A DNA stretch of 64,000 bases, taken from NCBI GenBank assembly GCA_034401135.1, contig JAWZSP010000001.1:6634001-6698000 (forward strand), written 5' to 3'. The stretch comes from Volutella citrinella (taxonomy: Eukaryota > Ascomycota > Sordariomycetes > Hypocreales > Nectriaceae). This document shows positions 55,174-64,000 of the stretch, piece after piece (within the stretch, counting starts at the first letter, position 1; each line of letters begins with the position of its first letter). The position numbers and the translations under genes were made by a program. The notes under the pieces were generated by a model. It did no database searches. It worked only from the letters and a program-made list of their open reading frames with translations, and had not been told where the DNA came from.

Positions 55174-57002
55174 TTAGTTGGATGCCTCCTTCACATCCCG
55201 GACCTCATAGTCTCGCTGCTCATTGGCAACAAGGTTCTGGGTGGCCGTCTTGGTCTGCTTGAACCTCCAAGGCCTGATCTTGCGCTCGAAGAGCTCATCG
55301 AGCTCCGCAGAAGATCGACTAATGAAGTTAGCAGTGCAATACTCGAATGTGGGGAGTGGACTTACCCAGTCGTCTCGGGGATCAAGAACCAGATGCCGAT
55401 GATGAAAGGCAGTCCAGTTCCAGCGAAGAACCAACATGTCTTGAGGCCCCAGTTCCAATCATTGGTGTTGATCATGTACGGGATCAGAATGCCCATGCCG
55501 ATACCGATGACACAGGTAGATGCAGCAGCGAATCCGGCAGTATAAGGTCGGAGTCGTTGGGATGAGATCTCGCCGATGAAGCCCCATCCAGTAGCACCAT
55601 TACCAACTAGCCCGACGTCTTGTTCAAGTTAGCAAATGAGTCTAAACCCAAGAGGATGATTCACTTACTCCAGAATACAGAGAACACCACGAGTAGAACG
55701 TTGGTAGCATTAGTCTTGGGAACCAAGCCGAGAATTCCCACTGCGACATTGCACAGCCAGCAAAGTGAGGTACCCCAGCAAGCCATCCACCGTCGACCAG
55801 TAACATCGGCGAGATAGATGGTCAAGATACTAATACCCATACCAATACCCGATGTGATACAGGTAACACGGAAGGGATCATCGATGCCTGCCTGCTGGAA
55901 GAAATACGAGCCATAGCTCAGGAACAGACCAAGACCAATGAATGGCTGCGACATGAGTGTCCACAGCGAGATGAGCGTTCGCAATCCGTCAGTCTTCCTG
56001 AAGATTGCCCACCAGTGCTCATTCTTCTGCTCGGCAGCAACATTCCGCTCGTGTTCAATAGTCAGCACGAGGAGATTGTACTGCAGATCCACGTCATAAT
56101 TCTCGACACCCCGGTAAAGCTGACGAAGCGCCTTCTTGCCCCTTTCAGCGTGGCCTTTGGAGGCACACCAGGCGGGGGACTCTGGGACAAAGAAGATGAT
56201 GATGAGCATCAGGCCAACCTGGGACCACTGGGTGTAAATCGGAGTGAGATAGTTGTTTGGCGCGTAGGTCGACATGACCTGAAGGGCCACTGGAGCAAAG
56301 AACTGGCCCATGCTGAACCACAAGCTGTAGAACATGAGAAAGACGCCTCGGCAGCGGATCGGGGCGACTTCCGAGACGTAGGCTGGGATGGTCGATTGCA
56401 AGCATCCGACACCGATGCCACCGAAGATCTTGGTGAGGTACCAGACCTCTGGAGTCCTGGCAACACACTCGACCGTGATACCGATGGCCAGGATGGTCCA
56501 GTACCAGTACATGGAGATCTTTCTGCCGAATCTGTCCGTGATGAATGGGAGTGTAGTCATTCCAATGATTTGTCCGACAGATCCCAGGGCATTCCAACCA
56601 CCAAGGTCCCCCGAAGCGAGGGCTTTCTTGCCGTTTGATCCAACACGGCCGAATTGGTTGACGAATCCGGGGTTGGCGATGATGTTTCCGAGAATTCTGC
56701 GACAAGAAGATATAAAATCAGCACCAAGTCTCTTCCAGTGCTGCACTGATTAGTATGGCGTAGGCGTACCCAATCTGGTAACCATCAGTCGCGGCACTGA
56801 AGGTGATGAGGAAGCAGAAGAGAGAGTTCATCTTGAACTTCTTGACCGTCTCCCACACCGTCAGCGTTTCGTAGCCAGTTGTTCCTTGACCCTTGGCAGC
56901 GGCATCGGCAACAGCATCTTTGGAAGACATGGCTGTCTGCTCGACCTCTTCAGTGTGTTCCATGGCCTTGGAAGGCGTGGGCGTGACCGGTTCTGTCGAC
57001 AT
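55174..57002 (-). CDS. MFS sugar transporter (hexose/alpha-glucoside permease type)
   Basis: Complement of exons 56770-57002, 55669-56696, 55366-55618 and 55174-55318; 552 aa. A hydrophilic N-terminus of about 55 residues precedes twelve predicted helices. Sugar porter marks: DRFGRK between helices 2 and 3, PAYVSEVAPIRCRG, PESPAW after helix 6, DVTGRRW, and the C-terminal PETTGRSSAELDELFE, which is restored only by joining the last exons. The acceptor of intron 2 is ambiguous: AACAAG is preferred over CTAG ten bases later because it keeps the family-like WNVGLVGNGATGWGF. Probable plasma-membrane H+ symporter for a mono- or disaccharide. The GH43 gene lies upstream in the same orientation. Confidence 0.88.
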
Positions 57003-58205
57003 GGTGAAATCTGTTTGTTGTTGTCCTTGTTGAGATGTGAGTCAGAATCAATTGGCGGAAGCTATCGGCTTATATGCCCAGGGCTTGAATATGGGCATCA
57101 CGGAACCGAGGGTCTGCTCAATTTTCTCGGTGTAAAGTTCCTACGGCGTGTCAGCTCACCCCGGATCGATCATGTGGGGAATGCGGAGGAGAAACTGCGG
57201 TTTCCCATGGGGTTGGGCAGGTTGTGGGTCACCAAGCATGAGATGAAGAAATCGGCACGACTTGCACCGAGACTGGATGCAATCCCTGTCCATCGATGCC
57301 GCCTCTGCCTGTCTTGCACTGGTCGGGGGAGGCCCGACGCGGATAAAAACCGAAAATGGTGGGTGCATGTCAGCTGGACGTGCCATCCAACCTCGCCCCT
57401 CGCCGCATCTGGTGTGGTTTCGAGGGGATGGGATGCTCAGGCGCCGCTCTACCTCCTTGGCGACCAGTGTTGGCCATTGTGGGTGCCCATGGGACGCCGT
57501 GGACGAGGCTTCCAACACTAAATTGTAATATTGCCTAAATGCAAACGCGCCATCAAGAACGACTCCAAGCCCACCAATTAGCAAGATCCATCTTTAACCG
57601 AGACCGTGTGTGTTGGGGTAGCGATACGCAAGGCATCATGGTCCCCAGTGTCAGTTAGTAATTCCCACGCTGGCCACTGTGTACTGGTGTTCTAGGGCAA
57701 TTCTGGGCTTTCATGCCCGGTGTTGAGTCATCCTGCCAATTCCGTGCTACCATCCGAGCTGTGTATCTAAATCGTGTGGCTAGAGGCTTGACAGAGGTCA
57801 TCTGGGATGTGGAGTCACGTTGCCATATGGCTTGTGGAGTGGAGATGAGGTGGTCTGGATTGACCAGGGTTGAGCGGGACGCTAATCTTTATCGTATTGA
57901 ACACGACAAATACAAAGCCAGTGTCTAAACCAGATGTACAGTGGTGTAGATGTGTGTCGGCGGCTCACCCAGCCGCCCATGCCATGGTGTCTTTTAGCCC
58001 CGGCGGGCACATCTGAGATGACAAATAATTTCAGTCAATCCTGGCCACGCGCGGGTAGCATGATGGCTGCGTACCCCATGATCCTCTTCGCTCTTTGAGT
58101 CGTTATACGATGAGCATTCACCACACCCAAACTGGAGTATGTGCTTGGCTTGCTATGTTTTGTGCAGAGCAATTGATCATTCGTTATTCTTCTATCCATC
58201 TATAC
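57003..58205. other. Intergenic, 1.2 kb
   Basis: Promoter of the sugar transporter. No gene recognised; short GC-rich frames on both strands look random. Confidence 0.4.
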
Positions 58206-59993
58206 TCATGCCCATGCTTCAATGTCACACCGCTCCACAAGGAGCTGCCCACCTAGGGCCTTCGTAGCAAAGTTGAACAGTCCAAACCGATACCCAACGT
58301 ACCCTGTAGGGTCATTACTCAGAGCATATTGCGGCCCAAGTTGACTAAAAGCCTCCCCATCGTAGCTATACTCAAAAGTTGCGTACCTTGTTTGCTTCTC
58401 ATACCCGTGAGAAAATGCTGGCGTGATGCCTGCTCTGACACGTAGCCACACCCGACCGTCAGCCAGCCTCATCTTTGTTTGAACGTCTCCGATGGAGGCC
58501 ACGGCCCAGTCAAGGGCAACTGGATGGCCGTTCATCCATCCAGTAGGAGAGTTGATAGGTTTGACCTCTATGCCATCGACGTATACCAAGTACAAGCCAT
58601 CGGCATCCCTGTGGACGCCGATATACGCACTTTTGTTGCGAAACATGCTCGCACCAGCTCGGTCTCCTTCAATTAGCTGCGATGCATCCACGCAAAACGT
58701 CGCCATGCTCTTAGGGCCGATGATCCGATGAGTAAGGGTGTTGGTTGCGAGATGAAGGCTGTCCGTTACCGTGCCAGCCTTGAGAAGCAACCCCTTTGCT
58801 CCGACACACCAAGAGGCATTATCAGGGCTGTGATTCCATTCCCAACAATGCTCTAATGTGGAATTTGTAAAAGAGTGGGTTCTGAAGCAGGAATTTTGGC
58901 GGCCATCTCCTGTGTCTTGGATCACTCGCGGGTATTCGAGCATCCATTCTGTCTCGGTGGAACCATCTCCCTTGATCTCAAACCAGCCGTCTTCAGTCAA
59001 CGTGAGGGGTGCAAGGACTGGGACTCGGCCACCAGGGTAGCCATCCATAAAAGCCATGTAGTACCAGCGGCCATCTGGGGTGTCAACGATTGCTCCCTGG
59101 TGAGGGCAGCCGGATCCTGGGATCGGAGACGGAATCTCTCCAATCACACGCCTGCACTCATAAGGTCCGAATGGACCGTTGGCTGACTTGAGGACGTATT
59201 GCCCGGCATAAGGGCGTGTGAGCCAGATGCAGTAGGCACCTTCGATATTGTACATGCGAGCACCTTCGAGGTACTCATCAGATGTGTAGACTAGCTGCAA
59301 TTACATTAGAGTGCCCCAATAGTATGAGAAATAAGAATTATTTACCCGACTTTCAACCTCAGTAAGCCCATCTGCGCTTAGGCGAGCAACGTAGATGTCC
59401 TTTGTTCCATACGCAAGGTATAACGTATCATCGTCGTCGTCAATTAGCAGCCCTAGGTCATAATAGAACTTATTCAGCGGAGGCAAAGCAGTCCACGAGC
59501 TTCTCGGATCTCTGGCAGTAAAGATAAAAGTCCGTTCAGTTCCCTGAATGGCACCATACCAGTAGAATAGTCCATCACTCCTGCGGTATCGCATAGTGGA
59601 GGCCCAGACTCCCTTCCCGTAGGCCCCTGCGTGCTTGCCGTTCAGACTGAATCTTTCTCCAAACAAGGAAAGGTCTGGGACTGAGTGGCCGATGTACTCC
59701 CAGTTGACCAGATTGCTTGATTGGAGCAGGGGCGCCCCTGGGGAGAAGGCAAACGAGGAGGCACTCATGAAGTATGTGTTGCCGATGCGAATGACTTCCA
59801 TGTCAGGAAGGTCTTCCCAGATCACAGGATTGGTAAAATGCGTTTTTGCGCCATGCGCACGCTGGTTGCCGGCATCGGACATGATGACGCCGGAGTATTC
59901 TGAAGGGAGCAAACGACGGAGCAAGATGGGAGCACTGGATATTAATGAGTAGTAATGATTCACTTGAAGACTACCGTGTACTACAAGAACCAT
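58206..59993 (-). CDS. GH43 glycoside hydrolase (beta-xylosidase/arabinofuranosidase type)
   Basis: Complement of exons 59346-59993 and 58206-59294; 578 aa from the first ATG, or about 541 from the second Met (59882), which begins MSDAGNQRAHG and fits the family better. Catalytic features of the five-bladed propeller: FTNPVIWEDLPDMEVI (general base Asp), YYDLGLLIDDDDDTLYLAYG (pKa-tuning Asp), EGARMYNIEGAYCIWLTRP (acid Glu region), and CPHQGAIVDTPDG. The last 200 residues form a beta-sandwich of the DUF1349 type found in this GH43 group. No clear signal peptide, so it is probably intracellular or surface-associated. It should split xylo- or arabino-oligosaccharides. Flanked by two MFS transporter genes. 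Confidence 0.9.
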
Positions 59994-60422
59994 GGCTCCA
60001 CATTGCTGGGGAGCTGAGACTACTACCTCGGGTCATCGATTACCGAAGATCTGTCGGGAAGCCCGACGCGGCAGGGCTCGGCCAGTCTCCGCAGGGTTAC
60101 CCACCCTCCGCTGAACCGAAGTAGGAAATTCAGGTCCCTTCTTGACGCGGAACCCGGGAGGTCATGACCGAAGAACAGAATCCAGCCGCTGCAAAGCGTC
60201 ATCTTCATCCGACGGACGTACTACCAGTTGAACGTCCACTACTTACCTCGCTGAGCTTGACACCGAGATGCTCGTCCTTATTCAGATCGAAGCCGACCCA
60301 ACACCGCAGGCACTTAATTTGTCGTATCACAATACGATGAGTATGGAAATCGACACAAATGATTTATTCCGTCTTCTTATGTAGGGTTTGAGCCATCTCC
60401 AAGGCAAACCGTCATTCCACAC
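59994..60422. other. Intergenic, 0.43 kb
   Basis: Promoter of the GH43 gene, which is transcribed leftward, and 3' flank of the second MFS gene. No gene seen. Confidence 0.4.
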
Positions 60423-62111
60423 TTAAGCCGCAGCTCTTCCACGAGTCTCATAGGGAAGCACAAGAAAAACCAAACCAGCGACTACAAATAGAGATGCCGA
60501 GATCCAAACAGGTAGGTCTGTGTTAATGCCGATGTATGCCGCAGTGATGGGCGCCATCAGACCACTCATTCGATTGAAGACGGCGACTAATCCATTGGCA
60601 GTGCCACGCACGGGAGCTGGAAATAGCTCCGGCGTGTAAGAGTACAGCAACCCGTAGACCAGATTCTGGAAGAAGGCAATAGCGCACGAGAATCCAAGGA
60701 CGGCGGCACTGTTTTGGGCGCGGGTGAAGAGGAACAAGAACACGCCGGTGCCAATGCAGGCCAGTGTGCCGGTGCCCTTGCGACCCATCCGCTTCATGTC
60801 AACGGTAAACCCACCAAGCAGAGAAGCCGGAATACCACACACGGCTTGGATGGCGTAGTTGCGGTACGTAGTAGAAATGGATCCAGCACCCTGCTTCACG
60901 CCCTTGTTCTCGAGGTAGATTGGGATGAAGGAGTTGTACAGCGGGTAAGCCATGCCAATGGAGCACCACAGGAAGATCATGAGAGAGGTTGACAGCGCAA
61001 GTCGTGATGTGGCAAACAACGTGGCAACCTTTTCTGGCTTGAACTTTTGCAGGGTTCGTTTGATGATTGTACTGTGATCCGCATTGATTGCAGTCACGGT
61101 AGGATCGTGGTCTTCGTCAGCACCAGACTCGCGATCAACCGCACGGAAGTGCTCCAGAGTCAGCCAGGTCGTGCCGCCGTTTCTCGCTGCGATTTTCTCA
61201 ACCACCTCGACGGCTTCACGATCCAGGCCCTTTCCGAGGAGGTACTTGGGAGTCTCGTATATGGAGAAGAGGAGGCGGAGTAGAAACATGACTATTGTGA
61301 GACCACCAAAAGCCCAGAGAGTATAACGCCATCCGAGGTTATCGTGGTAGTCGCACTGCACGGCAGTGGATTGACACGAGTAGTTGGCAATGATGGGCCA
61401 GGCAATCAAGGCTGCAACAGCTTGACCAAGAGACCAAAAGGCAGATTGCATGGTCAGGAGGTATTGGTGGGTAGCCGGAATGTACTCGAGGAAGATGGCG
61501 CTGTCCACGGGCTGGTTGCCACCGGTTCCGATACCAATGAAGGCGCAAAAAGTCGCAATGGCCACGAAGTTGGGACTGCCGGCACCAATGAGACCTGCAA
61601 CGCCTGAGATAAGGAGGGTGATGTTGAAGGCAAGGCGTCTGCCAATGTAGTCGGCCGTGACAGGCCAGATGGAGGAACCGAGGACGAGGCCGACGTACTT
61701 GGCGACGTGGATGAATGCGATGCGCTTGACGCTGAATTCGTTCCTGACCGGCGCGCTGATGATGGTGATGGCTTGCATCCAGAACTGCGAGGGGGTGGTC
61801 AGCATCCAGAGAGTACACAAATCTAGATCTAGATGTTGACTCACGTTGTCAACGAACCAGCCAAAGCCCGTCACGGCATAAACACCCCACTGAAAGCGTC
61901 CCATGCCAATGTCAATCAGGGCTTGGTTCATAATGGACACCTTCTTGGCGTAGATCTCGTCCACGCCAGAGGGAATGGCCTCTGTGTTGATGCCATTGTA
62001 GTTGATGTTTTCGAGTATGTCGACCTTGCCTTGGATCACAGAGTTGGTCTTTTCCAGATCGGCCGTGTAGTTGGTAGGGTGTGTGTCGACCTTTTCGGTG
62101 GGTGTTGCCAT
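60423..62111 (-). CDS. MFS transporter (12-TM, sugar/organic anion porter type)
   Basis: Complement of exons 61845-62111 and 60423-61784; 542 aa. The frame runs uninterrupted through the intron (61785-61844, 60 bp, GTGAGT...CTGAC...CGCAG), so a naive reading adds 20 residues (starting NVSQHLDLD) between helix-1 residues; removing it restores GWFVDNFWMQAITII, the family pattern. Other marks: ADYIGRR, GIGTGGNQPVDSAIFLE, and PELFPAPVRGTANG in the second half. About 85 N-terminal residues are hydrophilic. The substrate is unknown; neighbours (GH43, sugar transporter) suggest a sugar or sugar acid. It is divergent from the gene at the right edge. Confidence 0.85.
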   Translation of the reverse strand: MATPTEKVDTHPTNYTADLEKTNSVIQGKVDILENINYNGINTEAIPSGVDEIYAKKVSIMNQALIDIGMGRFQWGVYAVTGFGWFVDNVSQHLDLDLCTLWMLTTPSQFWMQAITIISAPVRNEFSVKRIAFIHVAKYVGLVLGSSIWPVTADYIGRRLAFNITLLISGVAGLIGAGSPNFVAIATFCAFIGIGTGGNQPVDSAIFLEYIPATHQYLLTMQSAFWSLGQAVAALIAWPIIANYSCQSTAVQCDYHDNLGWRYTLWAFGGLTIVMFLLRLLFSIYETPKYLLGKGLDREAVEVVEKIAARNGGTTWLTLEHFRAVDRESGADEDHDPTVTAINADHSTIIKRTLQKFKPEKVATLFATSRLALSTSLMIFLWCSIGMAYPLYNSFIPIYLENKGVKQGAGSISTTYRNYAIQAVCGIPASLLGGFTVDMKRMGRKGTGTLACIGTGVFLFLFTRAQNSAAVLGFSCAIAFFQNLVYGLLYSYTPELFPAPVRGTANGLVAVFNRMSGLMAPITAAYIGINTDLPVWISASLFVVAGLVFLVLPYETRGRAAA

Positions 62112-63457
62112 GTTTCGGTCTCAGCGTTGTGAAACTTGGGCAATGATGAGGTAAGGAGGGGATGTTGGTAATGAAGAGGCGATGGGGGCTGCGAGAGACT
62201 AAGAAGCGTGATGGTGATGAAAAGCAAGTGCAAAAAGCCTGCAGGTCCCAAGATTAAATATTCGAGATCTCGTTGTTCTCAGTTGACAAATTGGATGGCG
62301 GTTGAATGGGAACAGGAAAACCTTGTCTCTCCGTGCTAGATCCTTAGCACCAGATACGGTGGTCCAGATAGGCCTGGGTGCTGCCACCAATCCGGGCACC
62401 TCCTTAGTAACAAAGCGGATCGCTAGAGATAGGGACGCTGCCGATGAAGCCCAGGCATATCTTGACCCTTGTGAAAAGCATCCGCACATATTGCGGTGGT
62501 GATAGCATGGGGAGAACCCACCCCCTCATTCACGGCGCGACAAATACCCTTTATTTGGAATAGCCCGGCTCTCATCGTTGATAAACCATACGCTAGAGTA
62601 CACTGTCCTCAGAGATTTGGGGAGCCTTCACCAGTTTGCGGGGTATTCAGATTAGGTCTAGACTCCCGCCAACCATCTGACTCGCCAGCCCACTCATCAC
62701 AACTTTTGCTCTCAGGAAGGCAATTTCGCATCACATCCGCCGTGTTTAATAATTAGACCCATCGTTCATTCATTCCCTCGGCGGCTTAGCTCGCGGGGAA
62801 GCCCGGACAACCTCGAGTCCGGGGCAAGATCGGGATTCATGATGCATCATTTCGAGGTATCGTGTGGAGAGGCTGAGTGAGATACGAGGTGGGGCGGCGG
62901 TTAGAATACTCCTAATGGAGTTTAGCGGGTTCTACGCTATGATCAATGCTGATCGAGGTGGCGAGGTCCAAGCCAGCCAAAAGATGGCAGATAATGTCCG
63001 CTATCATGCTATGTCTTCCCCATCGTTCATTTTTGCCATATCTGTTGCGCCACACCGGCCATAGTCAATGTGCCGTCCCAATCGCATTGCAATCAAGCTC
63101 CGTGCTATTGTAGGCGCGCCTTGAATTGCCCGTTTCAGCATGATCTTCCCCAGATTACGGTTGGCAAGCATCACAAACCCCATTTAGCCTCACACACACT
63201 TCGGCCTGTCACTATGCTTGCAAACCTCTTTGGTGCTCCTGGCGTGTCGAATAGCCCCATTTGTACCTAGCGGCGTCCTATCAAGATTCATCCAGTCGCC
63301 AGAGGCACGCATCAATATATATAAGAATGAGGACTTGGGTCAGATAACTGTTCACCCACCAGATAAGACACCCATCAAGCTTTCACGAGCAATAATCTCC
63401 CCTGCTACCTCCCCAACTTCGCCCTTGTCTTGCCATCTACTCGCACACTTGCCAACC
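62112..63457. promoter_or_regulatory. Divergent promoter region, 1.3 kb
   Basis: Between the MFS gene (minus) and the right-edge gene (plus). A TATATATAAG box at 63316-63325 lies about 133 bp before the right ATG. No gene seen. Confidence 0.45.
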
Positions 63458-64000
63458 ATGGCCCCCCAAGCTGCTGTCGAAACCCCCATGCCGGTGAGTA
63501 ACATGGCTCCCAGCGGAAAGCCACTTGCTGGTCCCACCACCAAGTTTGATGCATCCAAGCATCTGGCCTTCTCGCCACCTTCTTCCATTCTCAGGATGGA
63601 GGATCTGGCGCTGGAGCCCACAGAGCTGTCCCCCGTCACCACAACAGAGCCATTCCCTCTGTTGTCGCACGAAGCCGTCCTCGCTCACCGACGAGAACTC
63701 TTCAGCCCTGCTGTTCTTGACAACTGCCTCCACTATACGCGCCCTGGATCTGTCCAGCTGCGAGGCATGGCCCCTCGCTATGCCCCGTTCATCCACCAGT
63801 TCTGGCACTCTCCCGAGCTTCTGAAAATCGTCAGCGAAATTGCTGGTGTTGAGTTGATCCCCGCCATGGACTACGAGATTAGCCATACCAACGTACAGCT
63901 CGGCGCTGGCGGTGTTGATGCCGTCCGCAATACCCCGATTGAGCCTCCGGAGGCGACAGAGGAGGCCATTCGACGCTATGAAGCCGAAAAGCCCAAGAAG
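63458..64000 (+). CDS. Probable 2OG-Fe(II)-dioxygenase-fold protein, 5' part only
   Basis: ATG at 63458, frame open to the window edge; 181 residues visible. After a disordered leader of about 45 residues come LSHEAVLAHRRELFS, QLRGMAPRYAPFIHQFW, ELLKIVSEIAGVELIPAMDYEISH. This pattern matches fungal proteins with a 2-oxoglutarate/Fe(II) oxygenase fold that I know only as uncharacterised; the iron-binding HxD...H would lie beyond the edge, so catalysis cannot be judged. A GTGAGT at about 63494 could act as a donor, but the frame continues well without splicing. Divergent from the MFS transporter. Confidence 0.65.
   Translation, partial: MAPQAAVETPMPVSNMAPSGKPLAGPTTKFDASKHLAFSPPSSILRMEDLALEPTELSPVTTTEPFPLLSHEAVLAHRRELFSPAVLDNCLHYTRPGSVQLRGMAPRYAPFIHQFWHSPELLKIVSEIAGVELIPAMDYEISHTNVQLGAGGVDAVRNTPIEPPEATEEAIRRYEAEKPKK

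Noticed and set aside
1..64000. tRNA, rRNA, CRISPR arrays and bacterial operon signals
   Set aside because: None seen; intron-containing genes with fungal splice signals make bacterial features irrelevant. A tRNA scan with software would be needed to exclude tRNAs fully.

Overview
The window is nuclear DNA of a filamentous ascomycete, probably a Sordariomycete (Hypocreales is my guess, not proven). Evidence: short spliceosomal introns of about 50-100 bp with GT-AG borders and CTAAC/CTGAC-type branch sites, Zn2Cys6 regulators, a LysM effector-type protein, a CFEM protein, a Pth11-like receptor, GH3/GH43 enzymes and large MFS transporters. I rebuilt gene models by hand from reading frame, splice borders and family motifs. 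Nothing was checked by alignment or RNA data.

Left part (1-14.5 kb): the 3' end of an unknown gene; a secreted protein with five LysM modules; a broken partial copy of the next gene; a 6-methylsalicylate-decarboxylase-type amidohydrolase with a secretion signal; a cytochrome P450 resembling the patulin-type CYP619 group; an alpha/beta hydrolase divergent from a membrane-anchored SDR; and a FET4-type iron permease. The amidohydrolase/P450 pair resembles the 6-MSA to m-cresol to hydroxybenzyl alcohol steps, but no polyketide synthase is present.

Middle-left (14.6-24.5 kb): a GH3 beta-glucosidase with PA14 domain, 2 kb of gene-poor DNA, an imine-reductase-like enzyme, a PD-(D/E)XK nuclease-like gene, an SDR lacking the catalytic lysine, and an 89-residue secreted cysteine-rich protein.

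Core (25.7-44 kb): a compact block not resembling a described cluster that I can name. It holds a small Zn2Cys6 regulator, an APC amino acid/amine permease, a Baeyer-Villiger-type monooxygenase, an ornithine-aminotransferase-like enzyme, a glutamate-1-semialdehyde-aminomutase-like enzyme, two berberine-bridge-like FAD oxidases and an acyl-CoA ligase ending in the peroxisomal signal SKL. The 11-bp motif WATCTARGCGC lies in every promoter region of this block (11 copies) and is absent from the one intergenic region that has only 3' ends. Only one more exact copy occurs in the window (18.8 kb). I infer a co-regulated amine/amino-acid-derived pathway, biosynthetic or catabolic, without PKS or NRPS. 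A second, larger Zn2Cys6 regulator (44.3-46.1 kb) follows, then a wrecked alpha/beta hydrolase gene.

Right part (47.6-64 kb): a secreted hydrolase with PKD-like tail, a CFEM protein tail-to-tail with a Pth11-like receptor, an MFS sugar transporter, a GH43 enzyme, a second MFS transporter with a hidden in-frame intron, and the start of a probable 2OG-dioxygenase-fold gene cut by the right edge. With the GH3 gene this part looks like saprotrophic sugar use and surface sensing.
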